Assembly: GCF_005280655.1 (NCBI RefSeq)
Contig: NZ_CP040058.1
Coordinates: forward strand, 2,394,001-2,458,000
Origin: Anaerostipes rhamnosivorans
GTDB taxonomy: Bacteria; Bacillota; Clostridia; Lachnospirales; Lachnospiraceae
Length of the DNA stretch: 64,000 nt
Direction: 5' to 3'
The notes under the pieces are model-generated. The model had not been told where the DNA came from, searched no databases, and was given only the letters and a program-made list of their open reading frames with translations. Shown here one piece after another: positions 27,498 to 36,597 of the stretch (position 1 is its first letter; each line of letters opens with the position of its first letter). The translations under genes and the position numbers were made by a program.

Positions 27498-28112
27498 GGC
27501 CTTTCTCCATAGTCAAGCCATCAGAATTCTCATCTTCTATAATAATTTTAATTGCTGAACACTTTCCTCCGTTGCATCGGCTCTCCGATACGCTGCACGC
27601 AGCCACCCCCAGACACACATCCATAAGCGCCTTGAGGACCACTTTGTCTCCTTAGAAACTGGCGCCTCAACGGAAATACTGCCGTCCCTGCGGATTCTGG
27701 TGCACATAAACAGGTTGACCGGCGTGATGCCTGTCCTGTGTCTGTTTAAACTGTTGTTAATATGATCCAGACAATTTGAATGGCCTTTTCCGTTTCCGTA
27801 AAAAAACTCATACATTTCCTCCCGGCAGCACGGGTGGATCAGATCATGTTCCCCTACATCATCAGCCACAAGCTGAAACATTGGACGGTAAAGATTCGTG
27901 TAAATCGTATCGCCTACATTCAGCCGCAGCGACTCATTGCAGTCGATGGTCACTCCGGCTGACAAATATTCATTTGGGTTCTGCCCTGCCTCCGCAAAGA
28001 AATCAGCAACCTGCTCCCCTTCTATGTCAATGACCGTGATAAACTGGCCTTCTTTTACATGAATCGCTGCCCCGCTGCAGGCGCTGACTAAATACTCACT
28101 TCTCATATGCAT
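27490..28112 (-). pseudogene. DUF1989 (urea carboxylase-associated-like) gene with frameshift
   Basis: The N-terminal ~155 residues (GEQVADFFAEAGQNPNEYLS, LYRPMFQLVADDVGEHDLIHPCC) match the DUF1989 family. After SVEAPVSKE the frame goes wrong and stops at 27537. Shifting by one base near 27655 restores the family's conserved end: VVLKALMDVCLGVAACSVSE, then CNGGKCSAIKIII, ending at 27490. A one-base loss in GGAGG(A)CAAAG explains it; a sequencing error or a fresh mutation are both possible. DUF1989 proteins occur in urea and amino-nitrogen degradation; the exact role is not known. Start at 28112 with GGAGG 5 bases upstream. Confidence 0.8.
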
Positions 28113-28290
28113 CTTCTCCTCCGTCTATTCTCTTTTTCTATATCTTATCACAGCTATGAGGATGTTTCATGGTAACTCTCCATAACAGGTACAAATTGGG
28201 CAAACCCACCTCACCACCCGCTCACTCTTTGAGGGGCTTGGCAACTTTGCGCGCCAAATGCGATTTGACGCAGTCAAATAAATTCCTTAC

Positions 28291-28369
28291 GCATTTGTGT
28301 GCATACTGCCCACAGGGCTTTTTTATGTCATAGGAGGTTCCGTAGGAATTTCCTATGACATAAAAAAGC
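28291..28369. repeat. Dispersed repeat with perfect 19-bp hairpin
   Basis: ACGCATTTGTGTGCATA leads into a perfect inverted repeat of 19 bp (28317-28335 / 28351-28369, GCTTTTTTATGTCATAGGA). It shares both parts with 2269-2348 and the hairpin with 8669-8721 and 19488-19524. It lies just beyond the tRNA terminator. Confidence 0.85.
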
Positions 28370-28393
28370 ACATCATTTTCAGATGTGCTTTTA
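28364..28393 (-). terminator. Terminator of the tRNA operon
   Basis: AAAAGCACATC / GATGTGCTTTT stem with T6 on the minus side, about 45 bases after tRNA-Leu. Confidence 0.85.
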
Positions 28394-28438
28394 AACTCGT
28401 ATTCTGTTAATACAATCTTGACTGCCCGTAAGCTATAA

Positions 28439-28518
28439 TGCGGATGACAGGAATCGAACCTGCACTCCGAAGAACTAGATCCTAAGTCTAGCGCGTCTGC
28501 CAGTTCCGCCACATCCGC
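28439..28518 (-). tRNA. tRNA-Leu (TAG)
   Basis: Acceptor GCGGATG/CATCCGC; anticodon stem CTAGA/TCTAG around CTTAGGA gives TAG. A variable arm (TTCTTCGGA) fits a class II tRNA. Last of seven in the operon. Confidence 0.95.
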
Positions 28519-28559
28519 ATAAAAAATGTCATCTATCATAAATTGTATAGATGACGAAG

Positions 28560-28632
28560 TGAGCGTGCGGGGATTCGAACCCCGGACAACTTGATTAAAA
28601 GTCAAGTGCTCTACCACCTGAGCTACACACCC
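28560..28632 (-). tRNA. tRNA-Lys (TTT)
   Basis: Acceptor GGGTGTG/CACGCTC with one G-T and one T-G pair; anticodon loop CTTTTAA gives TTT; T-loop TTCGAAT. Confidence 0.95.
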
Positions 28633-28635
28633 ATA

Positions 28636-28707
28636 CTGGGCTAGCTGGATTCGAACCAGCGAATGCAGCAGTCAAAGTGCTGTGCCTTACCGCTTGGCGA
28701 TAGCCCA
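28636..28707 (-). tRNA. tRNA-Gln (TTG)
   Basis: Acceptor TGGGCTA/TAGCCCA with the U1-A72 pair typical of tRNA-Gln; anticodon loop CTTTGAC gives TTG; discriminator G. Only 3 bases separate it from tRNA-Lys. Confidence 0.95.
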
Positions 28708-28753
28708 TTATCTCCAGGAAATCCAGTAATCCTGTAAATAGATAATAAAAAAG

Positions 28754-28828
<75 letters not shown>

Positions 28829-28864
28829 ATAAATATAAATTATTTCAAAAAGGCGAAATAAAAA

Positions 28865-28938
28865 CGAGCCTGAGGGGATTCGAACCCATGACCTACGGCT
28901 TAGAAGGCCGTTGCTCTATCCAACTGAGCTACAGACTC
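28865..28938 (-). tRNA. tRNA-Arg (TCT)
   Basis: Acceptor GAGTCTG/CAGGCTC; anticodon stem ACGGC/GCCGT with loop CTTCTAA gives TCT (AGA/AGG codons). Confidence 0.95.
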
Positions 28939-28978
28939 ATACATATAACTGTATATATGTTTGGCTTTGTAAAACCAA

Positions 28979-29049
28979 AGCGGGTGATGGGAATCGAACC
29001 CACGTGATCAGCTTGGAAGGCTGGAGTTCTACCATTGAACTACACCCGC
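28979..29049 (-). tRNA. tRNA-Gly (TCC)
   Basis: Acceptor GCGGGTG/CACCCGC; anticodon loop CTTCCAA gives TCC; discriminator T. The top of the anticodon stem shows a C-A mismatch (CCAGC/GCTGA), where the usual sequence pairs fully. Confidence 0.93.
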
Positions 29050-29053
29050 AAAG

Positions 29054-29128
29054 TCGGGGTGACAGGATTCGAACCTGCGACCTCTTGATCCCAAATCAAG
29101 CGCTCTAGCCAAGCTGAGCCACACCCCG
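29054..29128 (-). tRNA. tRNA-Pro (TGG)
   Basis: Acceptor CGGGGTG/CACCCCG; anticodon stem CTTGA/TCAAG with loop TTTGGGA gives TGG. First of the seven tRNAs (Pro-Gly-Arg-His-Gln-Lys-Leu). Confidence 0.95.
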
Positions 29129-29202
29129 ATATGTAATTCCTTCTTGAAAGACTTTCCAAAACTGCTTTTGTTTGGCTGCCGTCTTTCTCACAAGCAAGAT
29201 TT

Positions 29203-29231
29203 ATTATACTGGACAGGCGGACAAAAGTCAA
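29203..29231 (-). promoter_or_regulatory. Promoter of the tRNA operon
   Basis: Minus-strand TTGACT (29226-29231) and consensus TATAAT (29203-29208) with a 17-base spacer, about 75 bases before tRNA-Pro. A strong promoter, as expected for stable RNA. The rest of 29232-29389 is AT-rich and holds nothing I can name. Confidence 0.9.
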
Positions 29232-29389
29232 CATCTTTTTTATATTTTTTTAAAACTCCCGGAAACGGCTTAAATACTGGGCTTAAAGTATATTTAACCA
29301 CAATGGATAACAAAATAATTTATATTTTTATTAAAAAAATAATGCAATAAATCTTTTTATTCAACAGAAAAATGCTTTTCTGGTAACAT

Positions 29390-29423
29390 GAAAAAGAGGA
29401 CATTCCTCACCAGAATGTCCTCT
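29390..29423 (-). terminator. Terminator of the small membrane protein gene
   Basis: Stem AGAGGACATTC / GAATGTCCTCT (11 bp, loop TGGTGAG on the minus strand) followed by TTTTTCATG. Confidence 0.88.
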
Positions 29424-29431
29424 ATAAGATT

Positions 29432-29695
29432 TTATTCTTCTTCCTCTTTTGCTGATAACTTTATATCATCTTCATCTTCAAAGAAATCATCATCAAAATC
29501 GTCATCGAAATCATCGTCAAAGTCTTCCATATAATCTGGAGTCAGATACTTATAGACTGCGTATGCAATTCCTGCTACCGCTGCGATCGCACCGATGATT
29601 GCCAGTGCCCAGACAATTTTATTATCTTCTTTGTCTTTCTTGTGCATAATGTCTGATACCTTTGCCGCACTTAGTAAATCGTCAAAACTTTTCAT
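29432..29695 (-). CDS. Small single-span membrane protein with acidic tail
   Basis: An 87-residue protein. A polar N-terminus (about 27 residues) precedes one membrane helix (VWALAIIGAIAAVAGIAYAVYKYL), then a strongly acidic C-terminus with three FDDD repeats and EEEE at the end. I do not recognise a named function. Start 29695 lies about 9 bases from AAGGG; an ATG three codons upstream is closer to it than usual but cannot be excluded. It follows pcrA in the opposite sense of time only: it is 59 bases downstream of pcrA on the same strand and could share its transcript. Confidence 0.75.
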   Translation of the reverse strand: MKSFDDLLSAAKVSDIMHKKDKEDNKIVWALAIIGAIAAVAGIAYAVYKYLTPDYMEDFDDDFDDDFDDDFFEDEDDIKLSAKEEEE

Positions 29696-29763
29696 GTCAT
29701 TCACCCTTTCTTATGTGTTTTTTTTATTATATCACTTATCCCGTTTCATTACTAATCTTTTTT

Positions 29764-31971
29764 CTATTTTTGCTCGGTTTTCTTTAATTTTGCAAAGGAT
29801 GCGAACATCTTTTTTACACCATGCGATTCAAAGTCCACTGTCACCTCATAATCGCGTCCTCCAGAGACAATTTCCTTGACTGTTCCAGCACCAAATTTGA
29901 TATGGCTGACCCGGTCCCCTACGCCGTAAGAAAGAGAATCAGATTTTGGTTCTGCAAATTGCCGTTTCTGGAATGGCTTTCTGAACTGGGTCCTCCGGTT
30001 GGAAGAAAAAATATCATGATCCGGCCGCTTATCGTTTAAATTCACACCGTAATCCAGCTTTAAGAGCTCCTGAGGGATCTCATCGATGAAACGGGAGACT
30101 TTATTAAACTGCGTCCTTCCCTGCATCATTCTGCGCTTTGCGGCGCTAAGATAAAGCTTTTCTTTGGCCCTGGTGATCCCGACATAACAAAGCCGCCTCT
30201 CCTCCTCCAGTTCTTCCTGATCCTCAGAAATGATCGTCATATAGCTCGGAAAGATCCCGTCTTCCATACCGCTGATAAATACATATGGAAACTCCAGTCC
30301 CTTGGCACTATGCAGCGTCATCAAAATCACCCGGTTATCTGAATCTTCCAGATTGTCAATATCCGCCACTAAAGCAATTTCTTCCAAAAGACCGGAAAGT
30401 GTCGGTTCCTCCGCTGTCTCTTCATAAGCCACGATCTTATTTAAAAGTTCGTTGATATTCTCGATTCTAGCCAGCGCTTCCTCCGTACCCTCAGCTTCCA
30501 GTCCTTTTACATATTCAGTCTCATCCACGATATAGTGGAACAGGTCTTCCAGGCTGCCTTTTTGTGCCTGCTCCCTAAAATCAGAAATAATTCCGGCAAA
30601 CTTCTCAATCTTCTTTTTGGCATTGGCAAGAGTTTCAATCTGCCTTGCGTCAAAACAGGCATCCAGAAAGCTTATATTCTGCTCAATGGCATATGTCTGG
30701 ACCTTATCGATGGTAGTTGCCCCGATACCTCTTCTCGGCACGTTGATGATCCTCTTCACTGCCAGGTCGTCAAGGCCGTTGTCTACCGCTTTCAGATAGG
30801 AGATGACGTCTTTTACTTCTTTCCTCTGGTAGAAATTGGTCCCTCCCACGATTCGGTATGGAATATTCTTGATCATAAATTTCTCTTCAAATATACGGGA
30901 CTGTGCGTTAGTCCGATACAGAATCGCGATGTTTTTGTACTCCACACCTTCCTTTGCCAGGCGGCCGATCTCTTCCACGATCTGTCCCGCCTCTTCATAT
31001 TCTGTCCCATACTGGTGAAATACAATCGTATCTCCGTCATCATTTTCTGTCCAGAGCGCTTTTTCTTTCCGGCCCTTATTATTTCTGATGACTTCATTGG
31101 CGGCATTCAGAATGTTTTTTGTGGACCGGTAATTCTGCTCCAGCTTAATCACTGCCGCATCTGGAAATACTCCTTCAAAGTTTAAAATATTTTTGATATT
31201 TGCTCCGCGGAACTTATAGATAGACTGATCATCGTCACCCACCACACACAGATTTCCGTACTTTCTAGCCAACATACTGATCAGCTGGAACTGGATCGTA
31301 TTTGTGTCCTGGTACTCATCTACCATGATATAACGGAACCGTTCCTGGTAATAGTCCAGTATTTCCGGCTGGAACTGGAACAACTCCACTGTCTTAAATA
31401 AGAGATCATCAAAATCCAGGGCATTGTTTGCTTTCAGCTGCTTCTGATACTCTTTGTAGATTTCTGCGATCTTTTTCTTCTTAAAATCATAGTTATACCG
31501 GGTCTCATATTCTCCCGGTGTCATAAATTCGTCTTTTGCGGATGAGATAGCGTTCATGATCGAACGCTCCGGCATGGCCTTGGTATCAACTTTAAACTGC
31601 TTGCAGATCCCCCGGATCAAAGACTTCTGGTCATCACTGTCATAGATCGTGAAGCTGTTGTCATAGCCCAGTTTGTCAATGTGCCTCCTCAATATGCGGA
31701 CACATGTGGAATGGAATGTACTGACCCAGATATGCTCCCCTCCGGAACCAACCAGAGCATCCACTCTCTCTCTCATTTCCTTTGCCGCTTTGTTCGTAAA
31801 TGTAATAGCCATGATGTGGTAGGGATTCACTCCCTCTTCTATCAGATATGCGATTCTGTGAGTCAGAACCCTTGTCTTGCCTGAGCCTGCGCCGGCCAGC
31901 AGAAGCAGAGGCCCTTCCGTACAAAATACGGCTTCCCGCTGCTGTTCGTTTAATGTATCATATATGCTCAT
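29764..31971 (-). CDS. pcrA: ATP-dependent DNA helicase PcrA/UvrD
   Basis: A 735-residue superfamily 1A helicase that moves 3' to 5' on DNA in repair and replication restart. Motifs seen in order: Q motif LNEQQREAV, Walker A LLLAGAGSGKTRVL, motif Ia TFTNKAAKEMRERV, motif II VDEYQDTN, motif [16 protein letters not shown], motif IV LEQNYRST, motif [17 protein letters not shown] and motif VI LCYVGITRAKEKLYL. The C-terminus ends in a Tudor-like domain (DRVSHIKFGAGTVKEI) that contacts RNA polymerase in PcrA. Length fits PcrA. Confidence 0.95.
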   Translation of the reverse strand: MSIYDTLNEQQREAVFCTEGPLLLLAGAGSGKTRVLTHRIAYLIEEGVNPYHIMAITFTNKAAKEMRERVDALVGSGGEHIWVSTFHSTCVRILRRHIDKLGYDNSFTIYDSDDQKSLIRGICKQFKVDTKAMPERSIMNAISSAKDEFMTPGEYETRYNYDFKKKKIAEIYKEYQKQLKANNALDFDDLLFKTVELFQFQPEILDYYQERFRYIMVDEYQDTNTIQFQLISMLARKYGNLCVVGDDDQSIYKFRGANIKNILNFEGVFPDAAVIKLEQNYRSTKNILNAANEVIRNNKGRKEKALWTENDDGDTIVFHQYGTEYEEAGQIVEEIGRLAKEGVEYKNIAILYRTNAQSRIFEEKFMIKNIPYRIVGGTNFYQRKEVKDVISYLKAVDNGLDDLAVKRIINVPRRGIGATTIDKVQTYAIEQNISFLDACFDARQIETLANAKKKIEKFAGIISDFREQAQKGSLEDLFHYIVDETEYVKGLEAEGTEEALARIENINELLNKIVAYEETAEEPTLSGLLEEIALVADIDNLEDSDNRVILMTLHSAKGLEFPYVFISGMEDGIFPSYMTIISEDQEELEEERRLCYVGITRAKEKLYLSAAKRRMMQGRTQFNKVSRFIDEIPQELLKLDYGVNLNDKRPDHDIFSSNRRTQFRKPFQKRQFAEPKSDSLSYGVGDRVSHIKFGAGTVKEIVSGGRDYEVTVDFESHGVKKMFASFAKLKKTEQK

Positions 31972-32090
31972 ATGTAATATCCTTTCTTGCTCCTGTTCTA
32001 CTTCTGTTTAACCTTCCTTTCCGGTAAGACTATCTATCATTATACTACATCCAGATGAAAAAAGAAGCGATAAATATGTATCGTAACCAC

Positions 32091-32119
32091 TTGTCATATA
32101 GTATAAAAGACCGTATAAT
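32091..32119 (+). promoter_or_regulatory. Promoter of the DUF1836 gene
   Basis: TTGTCA (32091-32096) and TATAAT (32114-32119) with 17 bases between, followed by AAGGAGG and the ATG at 32151. Confidence 0.85.
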
Positions 32120-32150
32120 GTAGTTATCATACAATCAAGGAGGACGATGT

Positions 32151-32768
32151 ATGGAAGATTTGAAAAACAAGCTTTCCGAATGGCTGGAATTAGACTATAT
32201 TCTTCCGGAAGATATCCCGAATATCGACCTGTATATGGACCAGATCACGACATTTATGGACACAGAATTAAAAAATTCCACACGCTTCGAGGGCGATAAG
32301 ATCTTTACCAAAACCATGATAAATAATTATTCCAAAAATGATCTGTTGCCGCCTTCCAGCAAAAAGAAGTATTCCAGAAATCATATGATTCTTTTAATAT
32401 ATATTTATTATCTAAAAAACTTTATGTCCATTTCCGACATAAAGTCTCTGCTGGCTCCGTTAAAGGATCATTTTTATGACGATGACAGGGAGCTTTCGTT
32501 TTATGATATCTACGAAGAGATCTATCAGCTGGAACATGGACAAAAACCAGTGATCAAAGAATCCGTCGGTGAGGATCTGGAAAAGGCCAAGGAATCCTTT
32601 TCCTTTGTAAAAGATAAAGAAGACCGGGAACTGCTTCAGACCTTTTCTTTTATTACACTTCTCTGCTATGACATCTACGCAAAAAAACAGCTGATCGAAA
32701 AGATGATCGACAATCTGTATACCTTTGATCCAGAGGAAGATAAAAAAGACAAAAAAAAGAAGAAATAG
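32151..32768 (+). CDS. DUF1836 domain protein
   Basis: A 205-residue protein of the DUF1836 family, common in Firmicutes. The core TKTMINNYSKNDLLPPSSKKKYSRNHMILLIYIYYLKN resembles a MerR-like winged-helix arrangement, so a DNA-binding role is plausible but unproven. No catalytic motif is visible. The C-terminus is very lysine-rich (KDKKKKK). It is divergent from pcrA and ends 8 bases before the convergent YerC-like gene. Confidence 0.85.
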   Translation: MEDLKNKLSEWLELDYILPEDIPNIDLYMDQITTFMDTELKNSTRFEGDKIFTKTMINNYSKNDLLPPSSKKKYSRNHMILLIYIYYLKNFMSISDIKSLLAPLKDHFYDDDRELSFYDIYEEIYQLEHGQKPVIKESVGEDLEKAKESFSFVKDKEDRELLQTFSFITLLCYDIYAKKQLIEKMIDNLYTFDPEEDKKDKKKKK

Positions 32769-32776
32769 ACTGCCGT

Positions 32777-33064
32777 CTATTTCTTCATTCTTTTAAATAC
32801 CAGATCGTACCCGTCACTTCCATAGTTTAGAGAACGGTTCACCCTGCTGATGGTAGCCGTGGATGCGCCAGTCTTCTCCGCCACTTCCAGATAGGTATGC
32901 TTTTCCCTGAGCATTGAGGCTACTTCAAAGCGCTGTGCCAGGGATTCCAGCTCATTCACCGTGCATAAATCCTCAAAAAAAGTGAAACACTCTTCCTGCG
33001 TCTCCAACGTAAGGATCGCCTGAAACAGCCGTTTCGCGGCCTCTGTTTTTATCTTTTTGCTCAT
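32777..33064 (-). CDS. TrpR-like YerC/YecD family regulator
   Basis: A 95-residue protein of the YerC/YecD family, relatives of the Trp repressor. The helix-turn-helix is TYLEVAEKTGASTATISRVNRSL, near the C-terminus. The start at 33064 is preferred because AAGGAG lies about 10 bases upstream; an ATG ten codons earlier has only a weak site. The target is unknown in this family. It converges with the DUF1836 gene. Confidence 0.85.
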   Translation of the reverse strand: MSKKIKTEAAKRLFQAILTLETQEECFTFFEDLCTVNELESLAQRFEVASMLREKHTYLEVAEKTGASTATISRVNRSLNYGSDGYDLVFKRMKK

Positions 33065-33208
33065 AATCTGCTGCTCCTTTTCCTGCTTCGACATCTCGAT
33101 GCTTAATTAGTTTTAATATACAACATCAGTGCGTTAAAGTAAAGAAGAATTGCACCGTTTTTTTGATTCCGCATATTCTATTAAATAAAGTATTTTTTAG
33201 GAGTTTTT

Positions 33209-34219
33209 ATGAGAGTAAAAAAACTTGCTGCCGTCTTTCTGTCTTCTGTCATGGCCCTGGGTGCACTTTCCGGCTGCCAGACATCCAAATCCGAAGAAAA
33301 GACAAAAAAACTCACCAAGGTGACCTTAAATGAAGTCACCCACTCCGTCTTTTATGCCCCACAGTATGTAGCCATTGAAAAAGGCTATTTCAAAGATGAG
33401 GGCATCGAACTCAAAGTCGATACAGGATTCGGAGCAGACAAGAGCATGACTGCCTTGATCTCCGGAAACGCGGATATCGGTTTTATGGGACCGGAAGCCA
33501 GCATCTACCAGTACAATGAAGGAAACCAGGACTATGCGGTCAACTTTGCCCAGCTGACCCAGCGTGCAGGAAACTTCCTCGTTTCCAGAAAAAAGATCAA
33601 AAACTTCTCATGGAATGACGTCAAAGGAAAAGAACTGATCGGCGGACGAAAAGGCGGAATGCCTCAGATGATCCTGGAATATGTTCTCAAGAAAAAGAAC
33701 ATTGACCCGAAAAAGGACGTAAAAATGGTTCAGAACATTGACTTTGCCAACACCTCCGGTGCATTTTCCGGCGGAACCGGGGACTTTACGGTTGAATTTG
33801 AGCCCAATGCCACAGCTCTCGAAAAACAGGGGGCCGGATACGTCGTCGCATCTCTCGGAGTGGAGAGCGGTTTTGTCCCTTACACAACGTATTGCGCTAA
33901 AAAAAGCTATATCAAAAAGAATCCAAAAATCATTCAGGGCTTTACCAATGCCATTAAAAAAGGCCAGGAGTATGTAAACAGCCACTCTCCGAAAGAGATT
34001 GCAGCCGTCATCGGGGAACAGTTCCCTGATGTTTCCAAAAACGATCTGATTACGATCATCAAACGTTACAAAGACCAGGATACCTTTAAAGATAATCCGG
34101 TATTTAGCAAAGACGGCTTTGCGCTTCTCCAGGATATCTTAAAAAATGCAGGTGAGCTGGATGACACCGTGCCGTTTGATAAGCTGGTGGATAACAACTT
34201 TGCCGAAAAAGCAAAATAA
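33209..34219 (+). CDS. ABC transporter substrate-binding lipoprotein (NMT1/SsuA-like)
   Basis: A 336-residue lipoprotein. The signal peptide ends in the lipobox LSGC (Cys22). The mature part begins VTLNEVTHSVFYAPQYVAIEKGYFKDEGIELKV in family fashion and includes ALISGNADIGFMGPEASIYQY, the two-lobe binding protein pattern of the NMT1/THI5 and SsuA group. Such proteins bind nitrate, sulfonates, pyrimidine precursors or similar small molecules; which one cannot be told. No permease or ATPase of this type is adjacent, so it is an orphan that must use a transporter encoded elsewhere. A terminator follows it directly. Confidence 0.88.
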   Translation: MRVKKLAAVFLSSVMALGALSGCQTSKSEEKTKKLTKVTLNEVTHSVFYAPQYVAIEKGYFKDEGIELKVDTGFGADKSMTALISGNADIGFMGPEASIYQYNEGNQDYAVNFAQLTQRAGNFLVSRKKIKNFSWNDVKGKELIGGRKGGMPQMILEYVLKKKNIDPKKDVKMVQNIDFANTSGAFSGGTGDFTVEFEPNATALEKQGAGYVVASLGVESGFVPYTTYCAKKSYIKKNPKIIQGFTNAIKKGQEYVNSHSPKEIAAVIGEQFPDVSKNDLITIIKRYKDQDTFKDNPVFSKDGFALLQDILKNAGELDDTVPFDKLVDNNFAEKAK

Positions 34220-34248
34220 CACTTACCTGTTACCTATCTTCAGAAAAA

Positions 34249-34300
34249 ATGGACCGCAGACGATAAAAGATCATCATCTGCGGCCCATTCTTTTTCTGTC
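34249..34300 (+). terminator. Bidirectional terminator
   Basis: ATGGACCGCAGACGAT / ATCATCTGCGGCCCAT stem with two mismatches, with TTCTTTTTC after it and AAAAAA before it. It can end both the lipoprotein gene and the convergent ABC permease gene. Confidence 0.88.
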
Positions 34301-34305
34301 AATTT

Positions 34306-35457
34306 CTAAGCAGTCCGTTTCTGCTTACTCACCAGCATGGCGGCTGCAAACAGCGCCAGAACAAACCCTGCCTGGATCAGGATTCCCTGCAGAACAGGCC
34401 ATATATGGCTCATATCCATTACTTCCAGCTGGTCAATCAGCTTATTTGATTTAATATACCAGTAAGTGGGAATGAATCTTGATACTGTCAGCACTGATTT
34501 CCCCATGTATTCTATTGGTACAAAAACCCCGCCTAAAAAGGCACTTCCCAATGACACAACATTTACCACTCCCTGCAGTGCATCGTCGTTGGTCACAAGC
34601 AGCCCTACAAGGAAGGACACTCCCGCTGCCACCCCCATGAAAACCAGACTGTTCAGCATAAACAGCCAGATATTTCCCTGGAAGATCTCGTTTCGGTACA
34701 TCACTACTGCCAGCAGAACAAACAACAGCCAGCAGCCCACGGATGTGGTCAGCGTACCCAGAGCTAGCTGAAAATTCCTGGACTTATCCGTATCCGCAGA
34801 ACACTGGTTTCTTCTCCGGATATCCTTTTTAAAGAAGACCATAAATACCGGACTCACCGCCACAGTGATCATAGCGATAAAAATATAGGCAAGATACTGG
34901 AAATAAAATGCGGTACTGCTCTGTTCTCCTGCTTTTTTGCTTCCCGCAAGGCTGATATCCACCGATGACTTTAATGTATTCTCTGCCCTTGAAACGGCCT
35001 GCTGCTCTGAGAATCCTGCCGCTAAATAACTCCTCACCATCTTCGTAAACTTACCTACCTGCTGGTCGATCATATAGCCGCTGGTGGAATTCGGCACCTT
35101 TACATTTTTAATTTCAGCCTTTTTATTCCCGCTTAACAGGCTGTCCCCGAATCCCTCCGGAAGGATCAGGATGTATTCTACATTTCTGTAAAACAGTTCA
35201 TCCTGCATTGTCCTCTTGTCATCTTTCATAACTTTCACATTCTGCTCTTTTGAGAGGAAGTCTTTCAAAGCTTTGGATATGGTGCTCTGATCGTGATCCA
35301 CAATACCTACCTCTATTTTTGTGGCCTTAAATCCGGTGTCACTGCTCCTTCCAAAGTTGGAGAACATAATGGTCAGCGCAATAAAAACAGATCCATAGAC
35401 CACCATTGAAAGTTTTTTGCTCCTGACAATCTTAAAAAAACATTTAAATACTTGCAT
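34306..35457 (-). CDS. ABC-2 type permease (second of pair)
   Basis: A 383-residue permease. An N-terminal membrane helix (VVYGSVFIALTIMFSNF) is followed by a large extracytoplasmic domain of about 150 residues, then five helices in the C-terminal half (FLGGVFVPIEYMG, LFAAAMLVS). This is the ABC2_membrane_3 plan of YhgE/YbhR-like exporters. It overlaps the preceding permease gene by 14 bases. With the ATPase upstream it forms a heterodimeric exporter, likely for an antimicrobial or lipid-like compound. Confidence 0.88.
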   Translation of the reverse strand: MQVFKCFFKIVRSKKLSMVVYGSVFIALTIMFSNFGRSSDTGFKATKIEVGIVDHDQSTISKALKDFLSKEQNVKVMKDDKRTMQDELFYRNVEYILILPEGFGDSLLSGNKKAEIKNVKVPNSTSGYMIDQQVGKFTKMVRSYLAAGFSEQQAVSRAENTLKSSVDISLAGSKKAGEQSSTAFYFQYLAYIFIAMITVAVSPVFMVFFKKDIRRRNQCSADTDKSRNFQLALGTLTTSVGCWLLFVLLAVVMYRNEIFQGNIWLFMLNSLVFMGVAAGVSFLVGLLVTNDDALQGVVNVVSLGSAFLGGVFVPIEYMGKSVLTVSRFIPTYWYIKSNKLIDQLEVMDMSHIWPVLQGILIQAGFVLALFAAAMLVSKQKRTA

Positions 35458-36586
35458 ATTTTTTCCTCCTCATCATGAAAAAGCTTCCGAGGCAGAGCAG
35501 CATAGAAATGACCGCCAGTGAAATCAAGCTTCTGAGATAGACTGTCAGATCATCATATATATTCAGACTGTAAAAGCAGTCTGTGATCAAGGCCGCCGGA
35601 TTGATCCTGTTGAAGACCGGAAGATTTTTTTCTACGATATCTTTCATATTTCCAACCATCAGTCCGCTGAAAAAACAAAACAGCATACTGATGCCCACGC
35701 AGAGTCCGCTTTTTGTATCTCTGGCCATCCTTCCGGCACAACCGATAAACATTCCCATTGACACCCCTGTGACACAGCCAAAAAATCCCGCCAATAGTAT
35801 ACGTCCTGCCTGGTTTCCCAGATCGATCTTCAAGATCAGCCACATATAGCCGATGGCCACAAGGAAAGCTAAAAACTGCACTGTGACACCTACAAGGAAG
35901 TCTGCCGCCGTACTCTTCAGTTTTCCAGTTGGAGACACTGCTTTTCTGGCTGCGATATCCGACAAGTTGGCCTGGGCGTGAAGGGCACTCTGAAGCCCGA
36001 GAAAACATCCATACAGACACACCATGGCAAGCAGCGCATAAAAATACTGCACCATCATATTGGCGTCTTCATTTCCAAGACTGATCTGCCTGTTCTCCAC
36101 CATATCCTGTGACATGGCTTTCACCAGTTTTTGCATTCCTTCCGGATGTTCCTTCATGGTCTGTTCTACCATCTTGCTCATTTGGATATATTGGTCGCTG
36201 ACCTCTTTTAAAATCGTCTGGTTCACGCCGTTTTCCTTGACTGTCAGCCTTACATTGTCTCCCAGAGTATAAAAACCGTCGATTTTTTCATCCTTGAGCA
36301 GTTTTTTCGCTTCCTTCAAGGTCGTATTCCTGACTTTCAGCAGCTGGTCATCACCCTTTTTAGACAGCTGCGCTGCAACTTCCTTAAAACCCTCTGCATT
36401 TTTTGTGGCCTTCATCTCCACAACCGCTACCGGAACGGGTTCCAGCTTCTCTGACTCCTTCAAAAGATTCCCAAATGCAAAATAAAAGAGTGTCGCCAGT
36501 ATGAGAGGAAACGCAAAACACCAGAAAATAGCCGATTTATTTCTTATGGATGATTTGAAATGATATTTAAATAAATGCCAAAACAT
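35444..36586 (-). CDS. ABC-2 type permease (first of pair)
   Basis: A 380-residue permease with the same plan as its neighbour: helix 1 (AIFWCFAFPLILATLFYFAF), an extracytoplasmic domain (residues ~45-190, with LEPVPVAVVEMKATKN), then five helices ending FFMMRRKKYAS. It starts 11 bases after the ATPase gene. The two permeases are distant paralogues and probably pair as one pore. Confidence 0.88.
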   Translation of the reverse strand: MFWHLFKYHFKSSIRNKSAIFWCFAFPLILATLFYFAFGNLLKESEKLEPVPVAVVEMKATKNAEGFKEVAAQLSKKGDDQLLKVRNTTLKEAKKLLKDEKIDGFYTLGDNVRLTVKENGVNQTILKEVSDQYIQMSKMVEQTMKEHPEGMQKLVKAMSQDMVENRQISLGNEDANMMVQYFYALLAMVCLYGCFLGLQSALHAQANLSDIAARKAVSPTGKLKSTAADFLVGVTVQFLAFLVAIGYMWLILKIDLGNQAGRILLAGFFGCVTGVSMGMFIGCAGRMARDTKSGLCVGISMLFCFFSGLMVGNMKDIVEKNLPVFNRINPAALITDCFYSLNIYDDLTVYLRSLISLAVISMLLCLGSFFMMRRKKYASI

Positions 36587-36597
36587 ATTCTCGCCCC

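Noticed and set aside
27640..27670. Programmed ribosomal frameshifting in the DUF1989 gene
   Set aside because: No slippery heptamer or following pseudoknot is apparent; a one-base loss is simpler.
33108..33208. TPP riboswitch before the NMT1-like lipoprotein gene
   Set aside because: The CTGAGA and GACC core elements are missing, so a thiamine link is not supported.
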